Positions 21,595-34,637 of a stretch of 64,000 bases of DNA are shown here, one piece after another (position 1 is the first letter of the stretch; each line of letters starts with the position of its first letter). The stretch is from Aquarana catesbeiana (taxonomy: Eukaryota; Chordata; Amphibia; Anura; Ranidae). The stretch covers positions 173,039,919 through 173,103,918 of the forward strand of contig NC_133335.1 of assembly GCF_042186555.1 (NCBI RefSeq). Reading direction: 5' to 3'. The notes under the pieces are model-generated. The model saw nothing but the letters and a program-made list of their open reading frames with translations. It was not told the DNA's origin and ran no database searches. The position numbers were made by a program, and so were the translations under genes.

Positions 21595-22679
21595 TTTGTC
21601 TGACCCTTGTACAATACCTGTACTTTCGCATAACCCAGTGGGTGGAGTATCTGCTTTGAATATGTCTGCAGTTTGATTGGTGTTGGGCGGACAGTTGTTT
21701 GGGTCTGAAGTTGTCTCCATTGTTTCTGGGTGATAACTGAAACTGCTGCTCCTGTATCTACATCCATCTTGAGTTTCTTTCCCTCCACAGTTACCTCTAC
21801 AGTCATTGCGGAGGGTGCTGAATGCATATGATGTATGTCTAATCTGTGGAGCACTTCCTCATCCTCTGACTCAGATGAGGATGTATATCTTCCCACCATA
21901 TATGTCTTTGTCTTGGGGTTCAGAGGTTGTTTATCTCGCACCTTCTTGCTACGGCAAACTCGTTTAAGATGGCCTGTCTTACCGCAATTATGACAGGTCT
22001 GATCCTTAAACCAGCAGACTTTGTTGTCATGGTCTGTATTTCCACAACGGTAGCAGGCTGACTCCCGGCTTGGTGGGGGTCTGTATTTCCAGTTTGCGGC
22101 AGTTGGCTTGACTGCTGTTCTGAAAACTTCCTGTTTCACCTCTTCTTTTCTGCCCTGGGGGTTCAATTCCTCTGTATCTTTCACAGCCATTTCCATCACT
22201 GAAGCTATTTCAATTGCCTTTGTAAGGGTAAGATCTTTTTCTGTTAACAGTCTCTTTTGGCTAGACTCACAATTCAGTCGCATTACAAACTTATCTCTCA
22301 GTGCAGTAGGTAGATACTCCCCAAAAGAACAGGTAGAGGCTAGTCTGCGAAGGGCGAGCACATAAGCTTTAATTTCTTCACCTGGCTGCTGCTGCCGCTG
22401 ATAAAACCGAAATCTTTCTGCAATCTCTAATGGTTTAGGCTGGAAGTGATCCTCTAACAGTGTCAGGAGCTCTGCCAATGTCTTAGTTGCTGGCTTTACA
22501 GGGAAAAGGAGATCTCTAAGAGTGTCATATGTCTTAGCACCAACCACTGTCAGGAATACTGCTACTTGCCTGTTGTCTGGGATGGCATTTGCACTGAAAT
22601 ACTGTTCCAGTCTCTCAACCCAGGAACTCCAGGATGTCTGTTCCCCATCAAATTCACCTAATGTCCCGATCAATGACAT
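21595..22679 (-). pseudogene. gypsy H2 gag-protease
   Basis: MSLIGTLGEF start, two CCHC knuckles and DVDTGAAVSV protease as in copy A. The gag part carries A-type residues (LEIAERF, VMRLNCES, KVCWFKDQTC), whereas the protease end has the B-type LQTYSKQIL. The switch falls between 21906 and 22002. Confidence 0.85.
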
Positions 22680-22785
22680 TTTCCTGCTGGGCTCTGTGAT
22701 TGCTTTTATCCAGATGACAAACTACACTGCCTTTGTCTCTCTCTCAGACTGATAGACACTTTGTAAATCCCATCCTCGTCACCAC

Positions 22786-23011
22786 TGTTATATCCTCTGA
22801 GTTGTGAGAGACACAAGACTCTGGTCTGGAACAATGGATGTTTATTTCAGTACACACTGTACACTGCAACATGCATCTCAGGACAGGGACATCTTATATG
22901 CTTCCTTACATGTGCTCTAAGATGGCTACTATACCCCTTGACCATTGTCATCACTCCTGGGTGGAGCCAGCCTTAAAGTGACAGTACATGTGGAACCTTT
23001 CAGGTATAACA
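22786..23011 (-). repeat. gypsy H2 5' LTR
   Basis: Full 226-bp LTR of A type (CAGGGACATC, TTGACCATTG) followed by CAATG. The primer site at 22766-22784 has one G-to-A change. Confidence 0.88.
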
Positions 23012-24752
23012 CAATGCTCTTATGTCAGGGGGCACTGTGCCATGCTCTGATGTCAGGGGGCACTGTGCCATGCTCTGATGTCAGGGGGCACTGTGCAATG
23101 CTCTTATGTCAGGGGGCACTGTGCCATGCTCTTATGTCAGGGGGCACTGTGCCATGTTCTGATGTCAGGGGGCACTGTGCAATGCTCTGATGTCAGGGGG
23201 CACTGTGCCATGTTCTGATGTCAGGGGGCACTGTGCAATGTTCTGATGTCTGGGGGCACTGTGCCATGCTCTGATGTCAGGGGGCACTGTGCCATGTTCT
23301 GACGTCAGGGGGCACTGTGCAATGCTCTGATGTCAGGGGGCACTGTGCCATGCTCTTATGTCAGGGGGCACTGTGCAATGCTCTTATGTCAGGGGGCACT
23401 GTGCCATGCTCTGATGTCAGGGGGCACTGAGCCATGTTCTGATGTCTGGGGGCACTGTGCCATGCTCTGATGTCAGGGGGCACTGTGCCATGTTCTGATG
23501 TCAGGGGGCACTGTGCAATGCTCTGATGTCAGGGGGCACTGTGCCATGCTCTGATGTCAGGGGTTACTGTGCCATGCTCTGATGTCTGGGGGCACTGTGC
23601 CATGCTCTGATGTCAGGGGGCACTGTGCAATGCTCTTATGTCAGGGGGCACTGTGCCATGCTCTGATGTCAGGGGGCACTGAGCCATGTTCTGATGTCAG
23701 GGGGCACTGTGCCATGCTCTGATGTCAGGGGGCACTGTGCCATGCTCTTATGTCAGGGGGCACTGTGCCATGCTCTGATGTCAGGGGGCACTGTGCCATG
23801 CTCTGATGTCAGGGGGCACTGTGCCATGTTCTGATGTCAGGGGGTACTGTGCAATGCTCTGATGTCAGGGGCACTGTGCCATGCTCTGATGTCTGGGGGC
23901 ACTGTGCCATGCTCTGATGTCAGGGGGCACTGTGCCATGCTCTGATGTCAGGGGGCACTGTGCAATGCTCTGATGTCAGGGGGCACTGTGCCATGTTCTG
24001 ATGTCAGGGGGCACTGTGCCATGTTCTGATGTCAGGGGGCACTGTGCCATGCTCTGATGTCAGGGGGCACTGTGCCATGTTCTGATGTCTGGGGGCACTG
24101 TGCCATGCTCTGATGTCAGGGGGCATTGTGCCATGCTCTTATGTCAGGGGGCACTGTGCCATGCTCTTATGTCAGGGGGCACTGTGCCATGCTCTGATGT
24201 CAGGGGGCACTGTGCCATGCTCTGATGTCAGGGGGCACTGTGCCATGCTCTTATGTCAGGGGGCACTGTGCAATGCTCTGATGTCAGGGGGCACTGTGCC
24301 ATGTTCTGATGTCAGGGGGCACTGTGCAATGCTCTGATGTCAGGGGGCACTGTGCCATGCTGTTATGTAAGGGGGCACCGTGCAATGCTCTTATGTCAGG
24401 GGGCACTGTGCCATGCTCTGATGTCAGGGGGCACTGAGCCATGTTCTGATGTCTGGGGGCATTGTGCCATGCTCTGATGTCAGGGGGCACTGTGCCATGT
24501 TCTGATGTCAGGGGGCACTGTGCAATGCTCTGATGTCAGGGGGCACTGTGCCATGCTCTGATGTCAGGGGTTACTGTGCCATGCTCTGATGTCTGGGGGC
24601 ACTCTGCCATGCTCTGATGTCAGGGGGCACTGTGCCATGCTCTTATGTCAGGGGGCACTGTGCCATGCTCTGATGTCAGGGGGCACTGAGCCATGTTCTG
24701 ATGTCTGGGGGCACTGTGCCATGCTCTGATGTCAGGGGGCACTGTGCCATGT
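23012..24752 (+). repeat. 28-bp minisatellite block between H2 and H3
   Basis: 1741 bp with the same variant order as 16581-18321, consistent with a recent duplication of the block together with the flanking gypsy sequence. Confidence 0.92.
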
Positions 24753-24851
24753 TGTTATATCCTCTGTGTTGTGAGAGACACAAGACTCTGGTCTGGAACA
24801 ATGGAGCCAGCCTTAAAGTGACAGTACATGTGGAACCTTTCAGGTATAACA
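24753..24851 (-). repeat. gypsy H3 3' LTR with 127-bp deletion
   Basis: 99 bp, same deletion as 18322-18420. Confidence 0.9.
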
Positions 24852-25030
24852 CCTTCCATCCATCCCTAAAAAAAATAAAAAATTACAACAAAACGAGAAA
24901 AGGCACAAAACATTAACTAATAACTGTCCAATAACAGTCCTCCAAACACAGGAGATGCACTGGATATTTCCTGCATCCAGATGTGAGACCAAGCTTCCAG
25001 GGACAGTTGTGGGGATACAATGTCATCGGA

Positions 25031-28024
25031 TCACTTTCGGCGGCCCAGTCGAAAGTCTCGTAACCGGTCTGGAAGCTGATACCGATCAGGAGGGCGACAT
25101 TGTCGTTGAGGTCGGGCACCCAGCGACTCGGGACCAGAGGAAACAGGGCTGGCCGGAATGGGCACCGGCGGGGCCAAGAAGGGATCCACCAGCTCAGTGG
25201 GTGAACAGACCTCCGGACCAGGGCTGGAGGGCTCTGTTGGAGCTGAGTTCAAAAGTTCAGAGTCCCCCCAATCATCAGTCCCCGTGCATTCTGATCCGCT
25301 GGGAGCAGATCCTTGCGACACTGGTGGTTCAGCTGCTGTCAGGGATTCGGGCAATTGAAAACGAGGATGCAGTTGGTCTGCATGCCGTCTGCAAATGGAA
25401 CCATCTTCCAGGCAGACCCTATACATCTTGGGTCCCAAAGTCTCTGCAATGACAGCAGGAAGCCACCGTGCATTGGAAGCCCCATAAGATCGGGCCCATA
25501 CCTTTTGTTGGGCTGTGAATCGGGGGAGCTCATCATGTTTGACCATCTTGTCTTGGGACTGCAGTACATGTTCCTGGACTGTTTGAGGACGGAGCATGTC
25601 CAAAACAGTCCATGGCTGCCGACCCAGAAGGAGTTCTGCTGGAGTTTTCCAGGTGGTTGCATGTGGTGTGTTTCTGTACGCAGAAAGGAAGGAGTCCAGC
25701 TGCTGGGGTGACAGGGACTGTTGTTTACTTGCAGCCACTGTAGCTTTGAAATAGCGTTTAAAAGTCTGCACAAACCGTTCTGCTTGACCATTAGTAGCCG
25801 GGTGGTAAGGTGCAGTCAACTTGTGCTTGATGTTGTGGGCAGTCAGGAAACGCTGAAACTCCTGACTGGTGAATTGTGCACCATTGTCAGTGACAATCTC
25901 TCTGGGGTATCCAAACGTAGCAGCGAGATGTAACAGTATGAAAACCGTTGCCTTAGTCGTTGGCTGAGTAACAGGAATTACCTCAGGCCACTTTGAATGG
26001 GCGTCCACTATGATCAAGAAGGTGTGTCCTCTGATCGGGCCTGCAAAGTCCAAGTGTAGGCGAAACCAAGGAACCGTGGGCCAAGTCCAGGGCTGGACAC
26101 ACCCTCGAGGAGGGTCTCTTGCAGTTTGTGCACATCCAGCACAAGCATTCACATATGTTGTGATATCTGAGTCTAGGTTTGGCCACCACACATAGCCTTG
26201 GGCCTTTTGTTTCATACGTGTGCCCCCGGGATGACCAGTATGTAGCAAGCCCAGAATGTGTCTCCGGAGGGTCTGTGGAATGATCACTCTGTCTCCTCAT
26301 AAAACACAGTTGCCAGTCACAGTTAATTCCATACGCCTACGAAAATAAGGTTCATAATCCTGTGTGACGGTTGCAGGCCAACCGGACCGTACCCAGGAGA
26401 GTATTGTTTTCAGAAAGGTATCCTTGGCTGTATGGGCTGCTACCTCTCCCCAGAAGACAAGAAGGACAGGCTGGTGTAACGACAACTCTTGACCAGTGGA
26501 GAAGAGTCCATCGACTTCCCTGTCAGTCGGGACATTGCGTCCGCATTCGCATTGGCATCATGACAGCGATACTGGATTTTGTAGCTGTATGCTCCCAAGA
26601 ATAGGGCATAGCGTTGGAGGCGGGCCGCAGTAGTCTGAGAGATGCCTTTGTCAGGGCTAAAGATCTGAAGGAGTGGTTTATGGTCTGCCAGTATGGTGAA
26701 TTCCCTACCATACAGGTAAAGATGAAACTTCTTAATTGCCCATATCAGCGCTAGAGCCTCTTTGTCAATGTGTGAGTAATTGCTTTCTGCTTTTGTCAAA
26801 GACCTGGAGGCAAATGCCACTGGTTTTTCTGACCCATCTGGTAAGATGTGAGATAGTACAGCACCCAGACCATAGGGTGAGGCATCACAAGCCAAGGTGA
26901 GAGGCTTCTGGAGGTCATAGTGCACGAGCATGCGTGACACCAACAGCTTCCGCTTAGAGACTTCAAAAGCCCGTTGGCATGCAGCCGACCAGTCCCATCT
27001 TGAGTGTTTTTCCAAAAGCTTGTTCAGCGGAAACAAGGTGTGTGCCAGATCTGGCAGGAATTTGTGGTAATAGTTCAGCAAGCCAAGGTATGATCTCAAC
27101 TGCTGGACGTTGGTTGGGGCTGGAGCTTTGACTAAAGCATCAACCTTGGCTTCCATGGTGTGTATACCCTCTGCATCCACAAGGTGGCCACAAAACTCCA
27201 ATTTAGGCACCATGAATTGGCATTTTGCTAAGTTCACTTTTAGACTCTGTTCTTGGAGTCTCGCCAACACAAGTTCCACGTTCCGCTTGTGTTCCTGCTC
27301 TGTCCGTCCTGTGATGAGCATGTCATCTAGCAGGCACTGCGTGAAAGGAATGTCCGCCAAAATCTCGTCCATTTTTCATTGCCAAATGGCTGGGGCGGAG
27401 GCTACACCAAACACCATCCGATTGTATTCATACAGTCCCTTGTGGGTGTTGATGGTTAGAAACTTGCGGGAAGAAGGATGGACCTCAAACTGTAAATATG
27501 CTTGTTTGAGATCAAGCTTGGTGAACTTTTGGCCCCCTGCAAGAGAGGCAAAAATGTCATCTACTCTGGGTACAGGATACCGGTCTATCTCCAGTTGGGA
27601 GTTCAGTGCCATGCGGAAATCCCCACAAATGCGCAAGTCCCCATTCGCTTTCTTTACTGGTACAACTGGTGATGCCCACTCGCTGTGCTCTACCTTGGAG
27701 ATGACCCCTTGTTCCTCCAGCCGACTTAGTTCTGCTTCCACTCCTGCTCGCAGTGCGAAAGGTACTGTCCGAGCTTTGAAGAACTTAGGCTGAGCGTTGG
27801 GTTTCAGCTTGAGTCTTACACAGTCGTGCTTTATTTTCCCCAAGTGGTCATCAAAGATCTTTGGGAAACGCTGCTTCAGGGACACTACCCATCCCTCATT
27901 ATCTCCTAATGGAATTGTAACAGTGTTACAGGGATTTATGGTGATGTCTGGCATACCAAAGTGAGCAATCCAGTCCCTCCCAAAGAGAGGGGGTCCCCCA
28001 TTTTCTAGGATATATAATGGCAGT
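25031..28024 (-). pseudogene. gypsy H3 pol, four breaks
   Basis: Shares all H2 breaks at +6431: frameshift near 28025, TGA at 27376-27378, 2-bp gain near 26442, TGA at 26297-26299. One private change near 25047 alters an Arg to Leu close to the C-terminus. Confidence 0.85.
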
Positions 28025-28025
28025 C

Positions 28026-29110
28026 TTTGTCTGACCCTTGTACAATACCTGTACTTTCGCATAACCCAGTGGGTGGAGTATCTGCTTTGAATATGTCTGC
28101 AGTTTGATTGGTGTTGGGCGGACAGTTGTTTGGGTCTGAAGTTGTCTCCATTGTTTCTGGGTGATAACTGAAACTGCTGCTCCTGTATCTACATCCATCT
28201 TGAGTTTCTTTCCCTCCACAGTTACCTCTACAGTCATTGCGGAGGGTGCTGAATGCATATGATGTATGTCTAATCTGTGGAGCACTTCCTCATCCTCTGA
28301 CTCAGATGAGGATGTATATCTTCCCACCATATATGTCTTTGTCTTGGGGTTCAGAGGTTGTTTATCTCGCACCTTCTTGCTACGGCAAACTCGTTTAAGA
28401 TGGCCTGTCTTACCGCAATTATGACAGGTCTGCTCCTTAAACCTGCAGACTTTGTTGTCATGGTCTGTATTTCCACAACGGTAGCAGGCTGACTCCCGGC
28501 TTGGTGGGGGTCTGTATTTCCAGTTTGCGGCAGTTGGCTTGACTGCTGTTCTAAAAACTTCCTGTTTCACCTCTTCCCTTCTGCCCTGGGGGTTCAACTC
28601 CTCTGTATCTTTCACAGCCATTTCCATCACTGAAGCTATTTCAATTGCCTTTGTAAGGGTAAGATCTTTCTCTGTTAACAGTCTCTTTTGGCTAGACTCA
28701 CAATTCAGTCCCATTACAAACTTATCTCTCAGTGCAGTAGGTAGATACTCCCCAAAAGAACAGGTAGAGGCTAGTCTGCGAAGGGCGAGCACATAAGCTT
28801 TAATTTCTTCACCTGGCTGCTGCTGCCTCTGATAAAACCGAAATCTTTCTGTAATCTCTAGTGGTTTAGGCTGGAAGTGATCCTCTAACAGTGTCAGGAG
28901 CTCTGCCAATGTCTTAGTTGCTGGCTTTACAGGGAAAAGGAGATCTCTAAGAGTGTCATATGTCTTAGCACCAACCACTGTCAGGAATACTGCTACTTGC
29001 CTGTTGTCTGGGATGGCATTTGCACTGAAATACTGTTCCAGTCTCTCAACCCAGGAACTCCAGGATGTCTGTTCCCCATCAAATTCACCTAATGTCCCGA
29101 TCAATGACAT
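28026..29110 (-). pseudogene. gypsy H3 gag-protease
   Basis: Same domain order as in the other copies, with B-type residues throughout gag. CCHC knuckles and the DTGA protease signature are intact. The frame leaves the pol frame at the 2-bp loss near 28025. Confidence 0.85.
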
Positions 29111-29216
29111 TTTCCTGCTGGGCTCTGTGATTGCTTTTATCCAGATGACAAACTACACTGCCTTTGTCTCTCTCTCAGACTGATAGACACTTTGTAAATC
29201 CCATCCTCGTCGCCAC

Positions 29217-29442
29217 TGTTATATCCTCTGAGTTGTGAGAGACACAAGACTCTGGTCTGGAACAATGGATGTTTATTTCAGTACACACTGTACACTGCAA
29301 CATGCATCTCAGGACAGGGACATCTTATATGCTTCCTTACATGTGCTCTAAGATGGCTACTATACCCCTTGACCATTGTCATCACTCCTGGGTGGAGCCA
29401 GCCTTAAAGTGACAGTACATGTGGAACCTTTCAGGTATAACA
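29217..29442 (-). repeat. gypsy H3 5' LTR
   Basis: 226-bp A-type LTR followed by CAATG. Confidence 0.88.
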
Positions 29443-31239
29443 CAATGCTCTTATGTCAGGGGGCACTGTGCCATGCTCTGATGTCAGGGGGCACTGTGCC
29501 ATGCTCTGATGTCAGGGGGCACTGTGCAATGCTCTTATGTCAGGGGGCACTGTGCCATGCTCTTATGTCAGGGGGCACTGTGCCATGTTCTGATGTCAGG
29601 GGGCACTGTGCAATGCTCTGATGTCAGGGGGCACTGTGCCATGTTCTGATGTCAGGGGGCACTGTGCAATGTTCTGATGTCTGGGGGCACTGTGCCATGC
29701 TCTGATGTCAGGGGGCACTGTGCCATGTTCTGATGTCAGGGGGCACTGTGCAATGCTCTGATGTCAGGGGGCACTGTGCCATGCTGTTATGTCAGGGGGC
29801 ACTGTGCAATGCTCTTATGTCAGGGGGCACTGTGCCATGCTCTGATGTCAGGGGGCACTGAGCCATGTTCTGATGTCTGGGGGCACTGTGCCATGCTCTG
29901 ATGTCAGGGGGCACTGTGCCATGTTCTGATGTCAGGGGGCACTGTGCAATGCTCTGATGTCAGGGGGCACTGTGCCATGCTCTGATGTCAGGGGTTACTG
30001 TGCCATGCTCTGATGTCTGGGGGCACTGTGCCATGCTCTGATGTCAGGGGGCACTGTGCAATGCTCTTATGTCAGGGGGCACTGTGCCATGCTCTGATGT
30101 CAGGGGGCACTGTGCCATGCTCTGATGTCAGGGGGCACTGTGCCATGTTCTGATGTCAGGGGGCACTGTGCCATGTTCTGATGTCAGGGGGCACTGTGCC
30201 ATGCTCTGATGTCAGGGGGCACTGTGCCATGCTCTGATGTCAGGGGGCACTGTGCCATGCTCTTATGTCAGGGGGCACTGTGCAATGCTCTGATGTCAGG
30301 GGCACTGTGCCATGCTCTGATGTCAGGGGGCACTGTGCCATGCTCTGATGTCAGGGGGCACTGTGCCATGCTCTGATGTCAGGGGGCACTGTGCAATGCT
30401 CTGATGTCAGGGGGCACTGTGCCATGTTCTGATGTCAGGGGGCACTGTGCCATGTTCTGATGTCAGGGGGCACTGTGCCATGTTCTGATGTCAGGGGGCA
30501 CTGTGCCATGTTCTGATGTCAGGGGGCACTGTGCCATGCTCTGATGTCAGGGGGCACTGTGCCATGTTCTGATGTCAGGGGGCACTGTGCCATGTTCTGA
30601 TGTCTGGGGGCACTGTGCCATGCTCTGATGTCAGGGGGCATTGTGCCATGCTCTTATGTCAGGGGGCACTGTGCCATGCTCTTATGTCAGGGGGCACTGT
30701 GCCATGCTCTGATGTCAGGGGTCACTGTGCCATGCTCTTATGTCAGGGGGCACTGTGCAATGCTCTGATGTCAGGGGGCACTGTGCCATGTTCTGATGTC
30801 AGGGGGCACTGTGCAATGCTCTGATGTCAGGGGGCACTGTGCCATGCTGTTATGTAAGGGGGCACCGTGCAATGCTCTTATGTCAGGGGGCACTGTGCCA
30901 TGCTCTGCTGTCAGGGGGCACTGAGCCATGTTCTGATGTCTGGGGGCATTGTGCCATGCTCTCATGTCAGGGGGCACTGTGCCATGTTCTGATGTCAGGG
31001 GGCACTGTGCAATGCTCTGATGTCAGGGGGCACTGTGCCATGCTCTGATGTCAGGGGTTACTGTGCCATGCTCTGATGTCTGGGGGCACTCTGCCATGCT
31101 CTGATGTCTGGGGGCACTGTGCCATGCTCTTATGTCAGGGGGCACTGTGCCATGCTCTGATGTCAGGGGGCACTGAGCCATGTTCTGATGTCTGGGGGCA
31201 CTGTGCCATGCTCTGATGTCAGGGGGCACTGTGCCATGT
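29443..31239 (+). repeat. 28-bp minisatellite block between H3 and B
   Basis: 1797 bp. The opening variant order follows the two blocks to its left, then local expansions and substitutions appear (roughly 30080-30600); the GACGTC unit is absent. It reads as an older, diverged relative of those blocks. It ends at CATGT (31235-31239), the left TSD of copy B. Confidence 0.9.
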
Positions 31240-31465
31240 TGTTATATCCTCTGTGTTGTGAGAGACACAAGACTCTGGTCTGGAACAATGGATGTTTATT
31301 TCAGTACACACTGTACACTGCAACATGCATCTCAGGACAGGTACATCTTATATGCTTCCTTACATGTGCTCTAAGATGGCTACTATGCCCCTTGACCCTT
31401 GTCATCACTCCTGGGTGGAGCCAGCCTTAAAGTGACAGTACATGTGGAACCTTTCAGGTATAACA
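31240..31465 (-). repeat. gypsy copy B 3' LTR
   Basis: 226 bp with B-type TCTGTGTTGTG, CAGGTACATC and TTGACCCTTG. H2 and H3 left LTRs share the TCTGTGTTG variant. Confidence 0.9.
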
Positions 31466-31644
31466 CCTTCCATCCATCCCTAAAAAAAATAAAAAATTAC
31501 AACAAAACGAGAAAAGGCACAAAACATTAACTAATAACTGTCCAATAACAGTCCTCCAAACACAGGAGATGCACTGGATATTTCCTGCATCCAGATGTGA
31601 GACCAAGCTTCCAGGGACAGTTGCGGGGATACAATGTCATCGGA

Positions 31645-34636
31645 TCACTTTCGGCGGCCCCGTCGAAAGTCTCGTAACCGGTCTGGAAGCTGATACCGAT
31701 CAGGAGGGCGACATTGTCGTTGAGGTCGGGCACCCAGCGACTCGGGACCAGAGGAAACAGGGCTGGCCGGAATGGGCACCGGCGGGGCCAAGAAGGGATC
31801 CACCAGCTCAGTGGGTGAACAGACCTCCGGACCAGGGCTGGAGGGCTCTGTTGGAGCTGAGTTCAAAAGTTCAGAGTCCCCCCAATCATCAGTCCCCGTG
31901 CATTCTGATCCGCTGGGAGCAGATCCTTGCGACACTGGTGGTTCAGCTGCTGTCAGGGATTCGGGCAATTGAAAACGAGGACGCAGTTGGTCTGCATGCC
32001 GTCTGCAAATGGAACCATCTTCCAGGCAGACCCTATACATCTTGGGTCCCAAAGTCTCTGCAATGACAGCAGGAAGCCACCGTGCATTGGAAGCCCCATA
32101 AGATCGGGCCCATACCTTTTGTTGGGCTGTGAATCGAGGGAGCTCATCATGTTTGACCATCTTGTCTTGGGACTGCAGTACATGTTCCTGGACTGTTTGA
32201 GGACGGAGCATGTCCAAAACAGTCCATGGCTGCCGACCCAGAAGGAGTTCTGCTGGAGTTTTCCCGGTGGTTGCATGTGGTGTGTTTCTGTAAGCAGAAA
32301 GGAAGGAGTCCAGCTGCTGGGGTGACAGGGACTGTTGTTTACTTGCAGCCACTGTAGCTTTGAAATAGCGTTTAAAAGTCTGCACAAACCGTTCTGCTTG
32401 ACCATTAGTAGCCGGGTGGTAAGGTGCAGTCAACTTGTGCTTGATGTTGTGGGCAGTCAGGAAACGCTGAAACTCCTGACTGGTGAATTGTGCACCATTG
32501 TCAGTGACAATCTCTCTGGGGTATCCAAACGTAGCAGCGAGATGTAACAGTATGAAAACCGTTGCCTTAGTCGTTGGCTGAGTAACAGGAATTACCTCAG
32601 GCCACTTTGAATGGGCGTCCACTATGATCAAGAAGGTGTGTCCTCTGATCGGGCCTGCAAAGTCCAAGTGTAGGCGAAACCAAGGAACCGTGGGCCAAGT
32701 CCAGGGCTGGACACACCCTCGAGGAGGGTCTCTTGCAGTTTGTGCACATCCAGCACAAGCATTCACATATGTTGTGATATCTGAGTCTAGGTTTGGCCAC
32801 CACACATAGCCTTGGGCCTTTTGTTTCATACGTGTGCCCCCGGGATGACCAGTATGTAGCAAGCCCAGAATGTGTCTCCGGAGGGTCTGTGGAATGATCA
32901 CTCTGTCTCCCCATAAAACACAGTTGCCAGTCACAGTTAATTCCATACGCCTACGAAAATAAGGTTCATAATCCTGTGTGACGGTTGCAGGCCAACCGGA
33001 CCGTACCCAGGAGAGTATTGTTTTCAGAAAGGTATCCTTGGCTGTATGGGCTGCTATCTCCCCAGAAGACAAGAAGGACAGGCTGGTGTAACGACAACTC
33101 TTGACCAGTGGAGAAGAGTCCATCGACTTCCCTGTCAGTCGGGACATTGCGTCCGCATTCGCATTGGCATCATGACCGCGATACTGGATTTTGTAGCTGT
33201 ATGCTCCCAAGAATAGGGCATAGCGTTGGAGGTGGGCCGCAGTAGTCTGAGAGATGCCTTTGTCAGGGCTAAAGATCTGAAGGAGTGGTTTATGGTCTGC
33301 CAGTATGGTGAATTCCCTACCATACAGGTAAAGATGAAACTTCTTAATTGCCCATATCAGCGCTAGAGCCTCTTTGTCAATGTGTGAGTAATTGCTTTCT
33401 GCTTTTGTCAAAGACCTGGAGGCAAATGCCACTGGTTTTTCTGACCCATCTGGTAAGATGTGAGATAGTACAGCACCCAGACCATAGGGTGAGGCATCAC
33501 AAGCCAAGGTGAGAGGCTTCTGGAGGTCATAGTGCACGAGCATGCGTGACGCCAACAGCTTCCGCTTAGAGACTTCAAAAGCCCGTTGGCATGCAGCCGA
33601 CCAGTCCCATCTTGAGTGTTTTTCCAAAAGCTTGTTCAGCGGAAACAAGGTGTGTGCCAGATCTGGCAGGAATTTGTGGTAATAGTTCAGCAAGCCAAGG
33701 TATGATCTCAACTGCTGGACGTTGGTTGGGGCTGGAGCTTTGACTAAAGCATCAACCTTGGCTTCCATGGTGTGTATACCCTCTGCATCCACAAGGTGGC
33801 CACAAAACTCCAATTTAGGCACCATGAATTGGCATTTTGCTAAGTTCACTTTTAGACTCTGTTCTTGGAGTCTCGCCAACACAAGTTCCACGTTCCGCTT
33901 GTGTTCCTGCTCTGTCCGTCCTGTGATGAGCATGTCATCTAGCAGGCACTGCGTGAAAGGAATGTCCGCCAAAATCTCGTCCATTTTTCATTGCCAAATG
34001 GCTGGGGTGGAGGCTACACCAAACACCATCCGATTGTATTCATACAGTCCCTTGTGGGTGTTGATGGTTAGAAACTTGCGGGAAGAAGGATGGACCTCAA
34101 ACTGTAAATATGCTTGTTTGAGATCAAGCTTGGTGAACTTTTGGCCCCCTGCAAGAGAGGCAAAAATGTCATCTACTCTGGGTACAGGATACCGGTCTAT
34201 CTCCAGTTGGGAGTTCAGTGCCATGCGGAAATCCCCACAAATGCGCAAGTCCCCATTCGCTTTCTTTACTGGTACAACTGGTGATGCCCACTCGCTGTGC
34301 TCTACCTTGGAGATGACCCCTTGTTCCTCCAGCCGACTTAGTTCTGCTTCCACTCCTGCTCGCAGTGCGAAAGGTACTGTCCGAGCTTTGAAGAACTTAG
34401 GCTGAGCGTTGGGTTTCAGCTTGAGTCTTACACAGTCGTGCTTTATTTTCCCCAAGTGGTCATCAAAGATCTTTGGGAAACGCTGCTTCAGGGACACTAC
34501 CCATCCCTCATTATCTCCTAATGGAATTGTAACAGTGTTACAGGGATTTATGGTGATGTCTGGCATACCAAAGTGAGCAATCCAGTCCCTCCCAAAGAGA
34601 GGGGGTCCCCCATTTTCTAGGATATATAATGGCAGT
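31645..34636 (-). pseudogene. gypsy copy B pol
   Basis: RT N-terminal part (33988-34636) is separated from a 779-codon open frame (31645-33984) by TGA at 33988-33990. The long frame holds LLDDML of RT, complete RNase H, the zinc region and the DDE integrase with its C-terminal tail RRHADQLRPRF. Only this stop and the 2-bp loss near 34637 break the pol reading. Confidence 0.88.
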
Positions 34637-34637
34637 C

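Larger units (their letters stand above)
18322..23011 (-). mobile_element. Ty3/gypsy copy H2, chimeric
   Basis: Left flank is CATGT, as in copy B; right flank is CAATG, as in copy A. Left of about 21906 it carries B-type variants; from 22002 rightward it carries A-type variants (gag knuckle reads KVCWFKDQTC). Its left LTR (18322-18420) is only 99 bp, with 127 bp removed between CAATGG and GAGCC. It lacks matching target duplications, so it did not arise by simple insertion; recombination between two elements explains it. Confidence 0.88.
24753..29442 (-). mobile_element. Ty3/gypsy copy H3, chimeric
   Basis: Offset from H2 by exactly 6431 bp. Left flank CATGT, right flank CAATG, and the same 127-bp LTR deletion. 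Unlike H2, its gag region is B-type (LEITERF, VMGLNCES, REEVKQEV, KVCRFKEQTC) up to at least 28861, and A-type by 29319 in the right LTR. Its crossover therefore lies elsewhere than in H2. Primer site intact at 29197-29215. Confidence 0.88.

Noticed and set aside
18322..31239. Assembly artefact as the sole explanation for the 6.43-kb repeats
   Set aside because: Not excluded, but the copies differ in target flanks, LTR deletions, gag type and array variants in a way that simple misassembly would not produce. Long reads would settle it.
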